Source: an uncultured Alphaproteobacteria bacterium
GTDB lineage: Bacteria; Pseudomonadota; Alphaproteobacteria; RF32; CAG-239
DNA: 64,000 bases
Assembly: GCA_944391615.1 (NCBI GenBank)
Contig: CALXUE010000001.1
Coordinates: forward strand, 62,001-126,000
Direction of reading: 5' to 3'
The translations under genes were made by a program, and so were the position numbers. This document shows positions 18,830-27,774 of the stretch, one piece after another (positions within the stretch are counted from its first letter, which is position 1; every line of letters begins with the position of its first letter). A model generated the notes under the pieces. The model saw nothing but the letters and a program-made list of their open reading frames with translations. It was not told where the DNA came from and searched no databases.

Positions 18830-19789
18830 TTAAAACATCTTTTTAACATCAATAATAATATTTTCTAAAATTTCTTTTTGAGAAGCATAGCAACAAGGAA
18901 CAACAAAATTTGCATTCAGCTTATTTTTAAACCACGTTCGTTGCCTTTTGGCATATTGTCTGGTATGGAGTTTTGCTGATTCGATACTTTCAGATAACGA
19001 GACTTCACCACGCACATAGCTTAACAACTCCGGCACCCCCAAGGCGCGCATAGCCGGCAGTTTAGAAGAAAGCTGTAAGCGTTCCAGCTTTTTTGCTTCT
19101 TTGGCAGCCCCTTGAGCCACCATTTTATCAAAACGCAAAAAACAGCGTTTATCAAGCTCCGCTTTATCAGGCAAAATGGATATAACATAAAACACAGCAT
19201 TCGGTAAAAGTTTTTTCATCGGCAAACTGTGCCAATAGCTTAAAGGCTTACCTGTATCATAAAAAACCTCCAAGGCACGTCGCACGCGCGTCGTATCGTT
19301 CGGGCTGAGCCTTTCGGCTGTTTTAGCATCTACCAAAGCCAAAATTTCATGACATTTTTGTACGCCGTCTTTTGCCAGCATTTGCGCCACCTTACGCTTA
19401 ACATCCTCTTTAGTTTCGGGAATGGGCGTCACACCGTTGATAAGATTGTCCAAATACATTCCTGTTCCACCCACCACAACCGGTACTTTGTTATTTTGCC
19501 AAAGCTTTTGAATACAAGGCACAACCTCATTCATCCAGTCCACCACTGAGCCGTTAAAAGAAGCGTCCCACATTTCATAAAGTAAATGCGGCACAATTTT
19601 TTTATCCTCCGCAGAAGGACAAGCTGAAATTATGGGTGTGTTTTTATAAACCTGCATTGAATCGGCATTAACCACCGCCCCATCAAAAGCCAACGCCAAA
19701 TCAATAGCAAGTTGAGACTTTCCTGACGCTGTAGGACCGGCAATAACAATCACCAAATCACGCATTTTGCTGTTATCGGCAAGCTTCAT
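18830..19789 (-). CDS. miaA: tRNA dimethylallyltransferase
   Basis: 319 residues. The P-loop AGPTASGKSQLA near residue 17, NADSMQVYKNTPIISACPS (substrate aspartate and DSxQ segment) and VVVGGTGMYLDNLINGV are hallmarks of MiaA, which adds the isopentenyl group to A37 of tRNAs reading UNN codons. The C-terminal RQYAKRQRTWFKN is the conserved tRNA-binding end. I chose ATG 19789, which overlaps the ddl stop (TGATG); ATG 19765, just before the P-loop, is possible. Confidence 0.94.
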   Translation of the reverse strand: MKLADNSKMRDLVIVIAGPTASGKSQLAIDLALAFDGAVVNADSMQVYKNTPIISACPSAEDKKIVPHLLYEMWDASFNGSVVDWMNEVVPCIQKLWQNNKVPVVVGGTGMYLDNLINGVTPIPETKEDVKRKVAQMLAKDGVQKCHEILALVDAKTAERLSPNDTTRVRRALEVFYDTGKPLSYWHSLPMKKLLPNAVFYVISILPDKAELDKRCFLRFDKMVAQGAAKEAKKLERLQLSSKLPAMRALGVPELLSYVRGEVSLSESIESAKLHTRQYAKRQRTWFKNKLNANFVVPCCYASQKEILENIIIDVKKMF

Positions 19790-20697
19790 CAATCAAACTT
19801 TCTGCAACAAGCATTTTCCACCAAACCGGCGCATAAATCTTCATAAGAAATTCCAACAAACTTTGCTTGCTCCGGCACTAAAGACAAAGGCGTCATCCCC
19901 GGGTTGGTATTAATTTCCAAAAGCACCACCCCGTCAATGTCATTATAGCGAAAATCAGAGCGTGACAACATATTGCACCCCAAAGCGGCATGAAGTTTTT
20001 CGGCATAAGATTTTACCACCCGCTCAACTTCGGGAGCAAGATTTGCCGGCAACTCATGCTGTGTCATTCCATTGGTATATTTAGCTTGATAATTATAAAA
20101 TGCGGCATGCGGACACAATTCCGTCACCGCCAAAGCCTTACCGTTATAAACGGCACAAGTCAACTCGCGTCCCGAAATATATTTTTCCACCAAAATTTCT
20201 CTATTTTCATCATCATATTTGACCTGAGCCAAATCACTTTCGGATTGCACAATAAACACCCCGACGCTTGACCCATCCGCCACAGGCTTCACCACATAAG
20301 GCATAGGGATTCTAGAGCCAGATTGGCGCAGTTTTGCAAAAGTCGTTTTTTCAGATTCCGCAACTTTAATTCCGGCTTTCTGAGCCTCCATTTTGGTAAG
20401 CTCTTTATCCATACCAAGCAAAGAGGCCTTCATTCCCGAATGCGTATAAGGAATTTGCAACAAGTCGAGCATAGCCTGAATTTCACCATCTTCCCCCCAG
20501 TTTCCGTGCAAAGCATTAAAAATCACATCAGGTCGATTCGCCTTAATTTCTAATATAAAATCTTCCACATTTTTCAAATCATAGGCATAAACCTGATATC
20601 CTGCCTTTTTCAAAGCTTCAGCCACACCTTTACCGCTCACAAGACTCACTTCGCGTTCAGCCGAAAAGCCCCCCATCAGCACCATAACTTTTTTCAT
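19789..20697 (-). CDS. ddl: D-alanine--D-alanine ligase
   Basis: 302 residues, ATP-grasp fold. It shows VMLMGGFSAEREVSLVSG at the N-terminus, NALHGNWGEDGEIQAMLDLL, YVVKPVADGSSVGVFIV and the metal-binding end VLLEINTNPGMTPLSLVPEQ. It makes the D-Ala-D-Ala dipeptide for the peptidoglycan stem. In many alphaproteobacteria ddlB lies in the mur cluster; here it precedes miaA and mreB. Overlap with miaA implies coupling. Confidence 0.95.
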   Translation of the reverse strand: MKKVMVLMGGFSAEREVSLVSGKGVAEALKKAGYQVYAYDLKNVEDFILEIKANRPDVIFNALHGNWGEDGEIQAMLDLLQIPYTHSGMKASLLGMDKELTKMEAQKAGIKVAESEKTTFAKLRQSGSRIPMPYVVKPVADGSSVGVFIVQSESDLAQVKYDDENREILVEKYISGRELTCAVYNGKALAVTELCPHAAFYNYQAKYTNGMTQHELPANLAPEVERVVKSYAEKLHAALGCNMLSRSDFRYNDIDGVVLLEINTNPGMTPLSLVPEQAKFVGISYEDLCAGLVENACCRKFD

Positions 20698-20771
20698 AGA
20701 TTAAATCCTTTAAAATAAAAAAATATATGTTAGTATGCGTTGAAAGATTTAAGGAAAGGCTAACAAACAAA

Positions 20772-21554
20772 ATGAAAAAAATAATTTTTGCGCTGATAAT
20801 AACCTTATTTGCCCAGGAAGCACAAAGTGCAAGCGTCAAGCAAGACTTTATTGTCCACGTTGGCCCTTTTGATGCCGGCCGCACCGAATTTGAATATGAC
20901 CTTGGCGCCAACAAATTTTCCGTATTATCAAAAGTCAGCACCAATGGATTGATTGATGTAATCTATCCTTTCACAGCCAGTTACCAAAGCATTGGTAAAA
21001 TTTTAAAAAGCCAAAAATTACAAACCCAAAAATACACCTCCTTATCCCAATCGAGCAGCACACGCCGCAGCAAAGAAATGTATTATAACGCCGCAGGCTT
21101 GCCCACATACCGTATCAGTGCCAAAAACAACAAGAGCAAACGTGTTGAAATCGAACAAGATACTAATAATCTTGGCACAACAGACTTACAAACGGCCCTA
21201 GGACAAATTGCTTATCAATATAATAATAAAGGCACCTGCGCCAATAGACTTGAAATTTTTGACGGCAAAAAACGCTTTTCCATCATTTTTGAAGACCGAG
21301 GCACTGAAGAACTCGTCATGCACGAGCTTAGCCCCAACATCAAAGGCAGCGCGCACAAATGCATTGCCTATATTGATAAACTTGACAACGATGATGATGA
21401 CCTTATTTGGACAATAAGCAAAGACAATCCCATTCATCTGTGGTTACAAACAGACGAAAAAAGCAAGCTTGCCTACATCGCCCGAATTCACATGGAAGAC
21501 ACCCCTTTAGGTGAATTAAACGCTTACACTACAGCCATCACCATCAAACAATAA
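20772..21554 (+). CDS. DUF3108 family exported protein
   Basis: 260 residues from ATG at 20772, with a signal peptide (MKKIIFALIITLFAQEAQSA, cleavage after QSA). The longer in-frame start would bury this signal. The mature part is mainly beta-strand: FIVHVGPFDAGRTEFEYDLG, YQSIGKILKSQKLQTQKYTS and DLQTALGQIAYQYNN with a single Cys pair (NKGTC and HKC). This is the DUF3108 pattern, a periplasmic beta-barrel-like domain of unknown function. AAGGAAAGG is about 11 bases before ATG. It is followed 12 bases later by the U32 peptidase. Confidence 0.75.
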   Translation: MKKIIFALIITLFAQEAQSASVKQDFIVHVGPFDAGRTEFEYDLGANKFSVLSKVSTNGLIDVIYPFTASYQSIGKILKSQKLQTQKYTSLSQSSSTRRSKEMYYNAAGLPTYRISAKNNKSKRVEIEQDTNNLGTTDLQTALGQIAYQYNNKGTCANRLEIFDGKKRFSIIFEDRGTEELVMHELSPNIKGSAHKCIAYIDKLDNDDDDLIWTISKDNPIHLWLQTDEKSKLAYIARIHMEDTPLGELNAYTTAITIKQ

Positions 21555-21566
21555 CAGAGGATAAAA

Positions 21567-22964
21567 ATGTTAAACAAAGCAGAATTACTTTTACCGGCCG
21601 GTTCATTGGTTAAGTTAAAAACCGCCATATTATACGGTGCAGACGCGGTTTACGCCGGCACACCTGATATGTGCTTAAGAGCACAGTCAAAAATGACCAT
21701 GGAAGATTTGCAAGAAGGCATAGCCTTTGCCCATAAACACGGTAAAAAAATATATTTAACACTCAATTTATTTATGCACAACCGCGACACCGAAAAACTT
21801 CCCACCTTTGTTGATACGCTGCGCCAATTAAAACCCGATGGTGTATTAATTGCCGATCCCGGAGTGTTTATGTATGTGAGAGAACACGCACCGGAGTTAA
21901 ACTTGTTTGTCTCGACCCAAGCCAATATATGTTCATCACTGGCCGTAAAATTCTGGCAGCAACAAGGCGCAAAACTCTGCGTTTTAGGGCGAGAAGTAAC
22001 CTTTGATGAAATGAAACAAATTCGCAAAGACTGCCCTGACATTTTGCTTGAATGTTTTATGCATGGCGCTATGTGTATGTCCTATTCGGGCCGCTGCCTG
22101 ATTTCCAATTATCTGGCTGACCGCAGTGCCAATCAGGGCAAATGCGCCCACTGCTGTCGCTGGCACTACAAACTTCATTTAAGACTAAAAGACGGAACAA
22201 TAAAAGAGCTCATAATTGACGAACACAACAAAAACAGTTTTGAATTTTTGCTGGAAGAAGAATTCCGCCCCGGAGAATATTATGAGGTTATGGAAGATGA
22301 GCACGGCGGCTATATTTTAAACTCTAAAGATATGTGCTTGATGCCACGCCTGCCGGATTTATTGAAAATTGGCATGGATTCTCTTAAGGTTGAAGGCCGA
22401 AATAAAACCGAATATTACGCCGGCACGGTTGCAAGAGCCTACCGTCAAGCCATAGATGACTGGTATCAAAACCCCAAAGAATGGGATTATGAAAAATATA
22501 TGCCCGAGTTAGAAACTTTACAAAACCGCGGCTATTGCTTAGGATTTCATGACGGCAAATTAACCAACATCAGCCAAAATTATGAATATACCCGCACATT
22601 GGGTGATTGGCTTTTTGCCGGTTCAATTGTCGAGTGGCAAGGAGAAGATGCAATATTTGAGCTCCGCAATTATATCAACGCAGGAGAGGAAATCGAATTT
22701 TTGATACCAAACAGTTTAAACACCATTAAGCTGACTTTAAGCGAGTTTGAAGACGCGGATAGCGGAGAGATAACCCCTCGTGTTTCTGCCGGACAAAGCA
22801 AAAAAATCCGCATCCGCCCCACCGCGTGGAATCAAAATATTTCTGAGATAAAACAACACCTGCCCCAATACACAATTGCACGCAAATTTGCGCCCTTAGA
22901 AGGGGAAAACGGCCAAATGCTGGCGCACAAAAAGGCAGAATATGCCCAATTAATAAAAAAATAA
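21567..22964 (+). CDS. peptidase U32 family protein (TrhP/YegQ-like)
   Basis: 465 residues. The U32 signature is complete: ECFMHGAMCMSYSGRCLISN with ANQGKCAHCCRW, whose cysteines bind an iron-sulfur cluster in this family, and KVEGRNKTEYYAGTVARAYR. The N-terminal half is TIM-barrel-like (AELLLPAGSLVKLKTAILYG, DAVYAGTP). The C-terminal extension of about 110 residues matches TrhP/RlhA-type members that hydroxylate RNA bases (tRNA U34 or rRNA C2501). Which one this is cannot be decided. AGAGGA precedes the ATG. Confidence 0.88.
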   Translation: MLNKAELLLPAGSLVKLKTAILYGADAVYAGTPDMCLRAQSKMTMEDLQEGIAFAHKHGKKIYLTLNLFMHNRDTEKLPTFVDTLRQLKPDGVLIADPGVFMYVREHAPELNLFVSTQANICSSLAVKFWQQQGAKLCVLGREVTFDEMKQIRKDCPDILLECFMHGAMCMSYSGRCLISNYLADRSANQGKCAHCCRWHYKLHLRLKDGTIKELIIDEHNKNSFEFLLEEEFRPGEYYEVMEDEHGGYILNSKDMCLMPRLPDLLKIGMDSLKVEGRNKTEYYAGTVARAYRQAIDDWYQNPKEWDYEKYMPELETLQNRGYCLGFHDGKLTNISQNYEYTRTLGDWLFAGSIVEWQGEDAIFELRNYINAGEEIEFLIPNSLNTIKLTLSEFEDADSGEITPRVSAGQSKKIRIRPTAWNQNISEIKQHLPQYTIARKFAPLEGENGQMLAHKKAEYAQLIKK

Positions 22965-22994
22965 AAAAAACTTAAAAATTTATGCCGATTTTAG

Positions 22995-23023
22995 TTGACA
23001 AATTTTGTCCATTAAGGTATAAA
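22995..23023 (+). promoter_or_regulatory. promoter of the 23061 orphan gene
   Basis: TTGACA (22995-23000), 17-base spacer, TATAAA (23018-23023). Confidence 0.75.
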
Positions 23024-23060
23024 GCAGATCTGGAAGTATACAATTTAAAAATTATTATTT

Positions 23061-23657
23061 ATGGAAAATATAAGAAATACCATCTGTGACATCATATCGA
23101 TTATGATTCCGGATGAGGAAGAAATTAAGAATTATAGGCTGCGCAGCGATGATATAAAGTTAGCTGATGCGCTATTAGATTTGGTGGTTTCAAACCTTAT
23201 TTTTAAGGTTCTTGTATTAAAAAATTCTCTTTGCAAAGAGGGGTGTGATAACAAGTGCGGTATTATAATTGAAAGGATTAAAACCATTTGTGAGGACCGC
23301 AACCTTCAAAAAGAATGGAAGATCCTTTCTCAGCTGCACATTGAACACAATCTTGAAAAGGAAGAATTGAATGCCTCTGTTGCCAAATATGTTAAATTTG
23401 AATTTGAGCATTTTGGCCAAGCATTGTCAGAGGAAGAAACATGGGAACAAGGCGATAATGAAGAGTTGATGTACTCTTACCTTGACACCGTGTATGCATC
23501 ACAAAGTACTCTTGAGAGAGAGGAAAATTCTCTTCGATTTTTGCTTGAAGCTGTACTCATTCTAAACACACATATTTTAGAAGAGGAAAGGTTCAAACAA
23601 TTAATTAATGACTATGAAACAATCTTAAAAGGGCAGTTATCACTGCAAAACTTTTAA
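23061..23657 (+). CDS. orphan acidic helical protein
   Basis: 198 residues, strongly acidic (many Glu clusters such as DEEEIK and SEEETWEQGDNEE), predicted mostly helical, no signal peptide. A Cys group CKEGCDNKCG occurs near residue 59 and could bind metal or form disulfides. I do not recognise the family. The gene has a near-consensus promoter, no Shine-Dalgarno sequence close to the ATG (the leader is AT-only for about 20 bases) and its own terminator. It is an isolated unit between U32 and acyP and may be lineage-specific. Confidence 0.75.
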   Translation: MENIRNTICDIISIMIPDEEEIKNYRLRSDDIKLADALLDLVVSNLIFKVLVLKNSLCKEGCDNKCGIIIERIKTICEDRNLQKEWKILSQLHIEHNLEKEELNASVAKYVKFEFEHFGQALSEEETWEQGDNEELMYSYLDTVYASQSTLEREENSLRFLLEAVLILNTHILEEERFKQLINDYETILKGQLSLQNF

Positions 23658-23664
23658 GACTGAA

Positions 23665-23702
23665 TAAAAAAACCGAGGATAATAAAATCTCTCGGTTTTT
23701 TT
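23665..23702. terminator. bidirectional rho-independent terminator
   Basis: AAAACCGAG (ending 23677) pairs with CTCGGTTTT (from 23691), A-run before and T-run after. It serves the 23061 gene and, on the minus strand, acyP. Confidence 0.88.
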
Positions 23703-23707
23703 ATTTT

Positions 23708-23998
23708 TCAAACTCTTTTAAACACACCTTGTTCAATCGGGGGCAAAAACCCGCTCCAGCGTCCCACCACAAATTTGACAGAGTCAACCCGAGAAAGCGG
23801 CGGACCTTTGTGGCAGGCAACAAGCATCTTATCAATCTTATCTTCTTCACCGGACATCATAATTTCCACCGTTCCGTCTTCCACATTACGCACCCAGCCG
23901 GAAATTCCACCGATTTCCTCAGCGTTTTTCACCGCCCACCAGCGAAAACCGATGCCTTGCACACGCCCATAGATTTTAATATAGACTTCACGTTCCAT
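23708..23998 (-). CDS. acyP: acylphosphatase
   Basis: 96 residues. The catalytic loop GRVQGIGFRWW gives the active Arg, and GWVRNVEDGTVEI gives the active Asn. It hydrolyses carboxyl-phosphate bonds such as acetyl phosphate; the pta-ackA pair elsewhere in the window makes that intermediate. The ATG overlaps the stop of the ATP12-like gene (TAATG), so the two are coupled. Confidence 0.95.
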   Translation of the reverse strand: MEREVYIKIYGRVQGIGFRWWAVKNAEEIGGISGWVRNVEDGTVEIMMSGEEDKIDKMLVACHKGPPLSRVDSVKFVVGRWSGFLPPIEQGVFKRV

Positions 23999-24507
23999 TA
24001 CTTTTTGCCGTTAACCTGTAAAAATTTTTCAATTTCTTTCAGTTCCGAGTGAATGGCTTGCCGACGTTTTTCAGCCTCTTCATCGATTCCCCAAATTTTG
24101 GCCTGCCAAATTTCCTCAACAAAAGCCGCTTCAAAAGCATCATCGGCCGAGAGCCTCCCTTTCACCAAAGCCAACGCCAAAATATCAGACCGCATCAACG
24201 AAGCCGCCACATAGAATGCGGCAAATTGAACATCATCAAGCTCTAAAATAATTTTTCTAAAAGCCGGACCATATTGTCTGTTTTCAGTTGGTTCATCCAA
24301 ACCGGTTGTGGTTTTGAGTTCAATTTTAAAAATATTTCCAATCCAAGTCAAAATCGGCAACCAAAGCTTTTCTTGTTCAGCAAAAACTTTTTCACTCGGC
24401 GACCAATAAAGCAAACAATCCGCCCGTGCAAATCCCATAAGCTGCTCAGTCAAATTCTCTCTGTCACGAGCAATTTCCGCCCAAGATTTTTCTAAAGAAA
24501 ACGCCAT
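23998..24507 (-). CDS. ATP12-like F1-ATPase assembly chaperone, short form
   Basis: 169 residues. The helical C-terminal part of ATP12 is recognisable: LMGFARADCLLYWSPSEKVF (family YAETDLLCYR), LPILTWIGNIFKIELKTTTG, LALALVKGRLSADDAFEAAF and EEIWQAKIWGIDEEAEKRR. ATP12 binds the F1 alpha subunit during assembly. Usual length is 230-250; the N-terminal beta domain is absent. The gene starts with GGAGGTAAA-ATG only 12 bases after the AsmA stop, so there is no room for the missing part and no broken remnant of it. Function is therefore uncertain. Confidence 0.75.
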   Translation of the reverse strand: MAFSLEKSWAEIARDRENLTEQLMGFARADCLLYWSPSEKVFAEQEKLWLPILTWIGNIFKIELKTTTGLDEPTENRQYGPAFRKIILELDDVQFAAFYVAASLMRSDILALALVKGRLSADDAFEAAFVEEIWQAKIWGIDEEAEKRRQAIHSELKEIEKFLQVNGKK

Positions 24508-24518
24508 TTTACCTCCAT

Positions 24519-26732
24519 TTATTGCCGCTTAAAAGAGTTCAGCAACCCCTTAGCAGCATCTTTTAAGCCATTAACAGTATCTTTAACGCCATCTTCAGTA
24601 AATTTTGCGGTATCTTTAACAGCGTCAATTCCGCCATTTACAGCATCGCTTGCGCCCTGATAAACAGCCTGTGTAGCTTGGTTGGTAGCACTGGGTGCCG
24701 GAAAACGAGTAGCATAAGGAGTTCCTTTAAGAGCTGTGTAACAAGGAGAAGAATCATTATCAAGCAACAGCTGAGACCCCAAATACGTAGCACCGCCGGT
24801 AGCAGCCACACCCACCAAAGCTCTAATAGCTTGCGCATCATCCAAAACAATTTTAGGAGCTTGTAAAGTCCCCTTAACTTTCAGGAAGGAGGCAATAGCT
24901 TGCGCTATATTAACATCAATCACTTCGCCGGAATACGGATGAATGGTAAAATCAATTTTATCATTATTCAAATCAAGCTTACCATCGCTGACCAAGTTCA
25001 ACTTTTTGCCATTAAAAGCAATTCCTTTCGGAAAAGTAAACACACCGTTTTTAACATCCGACCGCACCACTGCACAGTTCATATTAATATTTTTATCAAC
25101 ATTTTTATCCAACCTTAAAGCCTGCAAAATTTGTGTTACGAAATTACCGCTCAAAATTTGCAACTTACCGGTTTGCACGGTAGATTTTCCGGCAATAACA
25201 ATAACCTGCCCATTAAGGGAGTCGCCCAACTGACGAACGGTTGCACCTTTACCGGCCAAATCAATATCCAAATCCAAAACTCCGCCGTCTAAAAAGCCAA
25301 AGTTGGAAGAATTTGGCTGCACGGCAAGCGGCGTATACAACTTTTGCAAAATAATGTTAGCACCGTGAAGTTTAAGAGCAACAGTCTGCGCCTTTGCGTT
25401 AACCGAAGCATTCATGTCGAGCTTTCCACCGCCCAATTCAGTCGTCAACGGACTAATAAACAAAACCCCGTTGTTAAGAGAAGCATTAAGCGCAACATTT
25501 TGCAAACTCAAATCAGAATTAACAATTAAGCTTTTTACATTCAAAAGTGCTTTTGCATTTGCATAATTCAAAAATTCATAAGGAATTTTATCATTTGGCA
25601 ACAACTCAGAAGCCTGAGCAGAGGCAATGATTGCAGGCAAAGCAAAAGCAGCTTTTGGCTGAGGCATCAAAGTTGCCACATCGATTTTGTCACTGTTCAG
25701 CGTTGCATCCACAAACGGCAGCTTACCGGAAATATCAGCCTTGACTTGCCCCGTAATAACATTACCGTTCACATCAACAACCAAATTAGCCAAGGTCACC
25801 GCTTTCAGATCACCTTTAGCTTGCGTGCTTAAATTAACCTTTGGCGCCGAAAAATTCCCTTCTGGATTATAAACTTGGGTTGCCAAATCAAAGGCAATAT
25901 TTCCACTCATAATTCCGTTTAAGACGCCGTTGACTTGAGCGTTCACACCATAGGCTGAAACATTGGCTTTAACCGGATAATTAGGTTTATTGCCAAGCAA
26001 CGCGTTAAGGGAACCGACACTTGCCGTTCCGTTAATTTTTTGCCCGTTAACCAAAGCGTCAAAATCAACATCAATCATCGAGTCCATTGTTGGGGCTTTA
26101 AGATTAAAACTGTTAAGCACCACTTCAGTGGTAGAACCGCTTTGCCCATCAACATAAATCAAAGTACCATTTTCAATCGAAACATGCTGAGCGGCAAAGC
26201 CGGCCAAAAGAGCAGATTTAGGATTGTTTTTAACCATTTCTGCAGCTTTTTGAGCTGTTTTATCATCAACCAAACCGCTTTCCGCAGCTTTTTGCGCAGC
26301 TTGCTCCACATTTTGAGCCGCAGTTTGAGCATCTGGCTTTTCAAAAGTCCAGTTATTAAGACCATTTTTAGCCACTTCAAGATTAATTTGTGGTTTTAAG
26401 ATTGTAACATTATCAATTTCAATCTGCTTTTTGAGCAACGGCAAAACCGAAAGTTTAATCTCAATTTGCTCCACCTTAACCATAAAAGGAGCAGAAGCCC
26501 AATCTGCATTTTGCAACTCCACATCATTCAAAACCAATGTCGGGATTAAAGAGATACCGAGTTTTGCATCTCCGTTAATGGCGAGTTTTCTGCCGATTTG
26601 TTCTTCGGTAATCTGCGCGATAAGGGGCTTATATTTGTTCAAATCAAAGGTCCGAATAAAGATATATCCGCCAATGAGAAGCAAGACCACCAAAACAAAC
26701 ACGATTTTAAACAACAGCTTAAAAAATCTCAT
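24519..26732 (-). CDS. AsmA family protein
   Basis: About 737 residues. One N-terminal membrane helix (IVFVLVVLLLIGGYIFI) starts a long beta-rich periplasmic part. The N-terminal AsmA segment reads FDLNKYKPLIAQITEEQIGR then LNGDAKLGISLIPTLVLNDV-like repeats, and the C-terminal AsmA_2 block has SLNGQVIVIAGKS, VRSDVKNGVFTFPKGIAFNG and IKGTL-like motifs. A helical Ala/Asp/Lys tail follows (TKFTEDGVKDTVNGLKDAAKG). AsmA proteins are thought to bridge the envelope for phospholipid traffic. ATG 26732 has AAGGAG at 8 bases; ATG 26738 is too close to it. It follows rluC with overlapping signals. Confidence 0.88.
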   Translation of the reverse strand: MRFFKLLFKIVFVLVVLLLIGGYIFIRTFDLNKYKPLIAQITEEQIGRKLAINGDAKLGISLIPTLVLNDVELQNADWASAPFMVKVEQIEIKLSVLPLLKKQIEIDNVTILKPQINLEVAKNGLNNWTFEKPDAQTAAQNVEQAAQKAAESGLVDDKTAQKAAEMVKNNPKSALLAGFAAQHVSIENGTLIYVDGQSGSTTEVVLNSFNLKAPTMDSMIDVDFDALVNGQKINGTASVGSLNALLGNKPNYPVKANVSAYGVNAQVNGVLNGIMSGNIAFDLATQVYNPEGNFSAPKVNLSTQAKGDLKAVTLANLVVDVNGNVITGQVKADISGKLPFVDATLNSDKIDVATLMPQPKAAFALPAIIASAQASELLPNDKIPYEFLNYANAKALLNVKSLIVNSDLSLQNVALNASLNNGVLFISPLTTELGGGKLDMNASVNAKAQTVALKLHGANIILQKLYTPLAVQPNSSNFGFLDGGVLDLDIDLAGKGATVRQLGDSLNGQVIVIAGKSTVQTGKLQILSGNFVTQILQALRLDKNVDKNINMNCAVVRSDVKNGVFTFPKGIAFNGKKLNLVSDGKLDLNNDKIDFTIHPYSGEVIDVNIAQAIASFLKVKGTLQAPKIVLDDAQAIRALVGVAATGGATYLGSQLLLDNDSSPCYTALKGTPYATRFPAPSATNQATQAVYQGASDAVNGGIDAVKDTAKFTEDGVKDTVNGLKDAAKGLLNSFKRQ

Positions 26733-26737
26733 AAACA

Positions 26738-27673
26738 TTACTCCTTAAAGTTAATACCCGACGCCTTGAGCGATTCTAAAAAGTAGTCCGGCAAATCAGC
26801 CTTAATAACAAGTTTTTTATTATATAATGGCGAAAGATTAATTTTATATGCATGAAGGTATAATTTATCCGCCAAAAAATCAAATTTTTTTCTGCTTTCA
26901 CCAAAATACTTATCATCCCCCGCAATCGGACAACCGATAGATTCGAGATGAGCTCTAATTTGATGCGTACGTCCGGTTAAGGGAGACGCTTCAATAAGAG
27001 AAAATTTATTTCCGACCACATCCAAAACATCAAATTCAGTAACAGCATCTTTTCCTTCAGGGGAGGCAACCACTTTTTCACCGGCTTTTAAAAGTTTTGA
27101 GCGAATAACACCGGAACTTTGCTTAGGCACCCCCAAACAAAAAGCCAAATAAGTTTTTTGCAACTGATGTTCCCGAAAAGCTTTGGTCAAAAGCTCGGCA
27201 TATTTGCGGTTTCTGGCCAAAACGAGCAGCCCGCTTGTATCTTTGTCGATTCTGTGCACTAATTTTGGCTTTTCATCCGCATCAAATTTAAGAGCCTCAA
27301 GCATCCCATCAATATGCCTTGTTGTATTTGTGCCGCCTTGCACAGCCAAACCGGAAGGCTTGTTAAGAACCAAAATATTTTTATCTTTAAATATCACCAA
27401 AGACTGAATAAACGCCGCATCTTTAGCAGAAACGAAATCCTTTTTAATTTCGGCAGCTTGTTTTTCTTCATCAAGAGGCGGCACGCGAATTTCTTGTCCG
27501 GCAAGTAGTCTGAGAGAAGATTCGGCTTTTTTGCCATCAACCTTAATTTGTTTGGTACGCAAAAGCTTTTGCAGGCGCCCAAGCGACAACCCCGGATAAT
27601 ACTTCAAAAACCAGCGGTTAAGACGCATTCCGTCATCCGCACTTTTAACTTTAACAATCTCGACACCGGCCAT
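26738..27673 (-). CDS. rluC: RluC/RluD-type 23S rRNA pseudouridine synthase
   Basis: 311 residues from ATG at 27673, with GGAAAGG upstream; the longer frame adds 23 unsupported residues. An S4-like RNA-binding domain (LNRWFLKYYPGLSLGRLQKL, TKQIKVDGKKAESSLRLLAG) precedes the catalytic domain with LVHRIDKDTSGLLVLARN, holding the active Asp, and PLTGRTHQIRAHLESIGCPI. RluC modifies U955, U2504 and U2580; RluD modifies the 1911-1917 loop. The S4 domain plus length favour RluC. It is followed directly by AsmA. Confidence 0.88.
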   Translation of the reverse strand: MAGVEIVKVKSADDGMRLNRWFLKYYPGLSLGRLQKLLRTKQIKVDGKKAESSLRLLAGQEIRVPPLDEEKQAAEIKKDFVSAKDAAFIQSLVIFKDKNILVLNKPSGLAVQGGTNTTRHIDGMLEALKFDADEKPKLVHRIDKDTSGLLVLARNRKYAELLTKAFREHQLQKTYLAFCLGVPKQSSGVIRSKLLKAGEKVVASPEGKDAVTEFDVLDVVGNKFSLIEASPLTGRTHQIRAHLESIGCPIAGDDKYFGESRKKFDFLADKLYLHAYKINLSPLYNKKLVIKADLPDYFLESLKASGINFKE

Positions 27674-27742
27674 TGGATTCCCTTTCCTAAACTTTCCAAA
27701 GTTTAGCTGAAACGCCCCCAAAACACAAGCAATTTTAAACAC

Positions 27743-27774
27743 AAAAAAACCACCGCTTTCAACAGTGGTTTTTT
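27743..27774 (-). terminator. terminator overlapping the end of the bL12-like gene
   Basis: On the minus strand AAAACCACTG / CGGTGGTTTT forms the stem (27753-27749 with 27769-27765 as core), followed by a T-run to 27743. The last five codons and stop of the 27759 gene form the rising arm of the hairpin. Confidence 0.85.
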
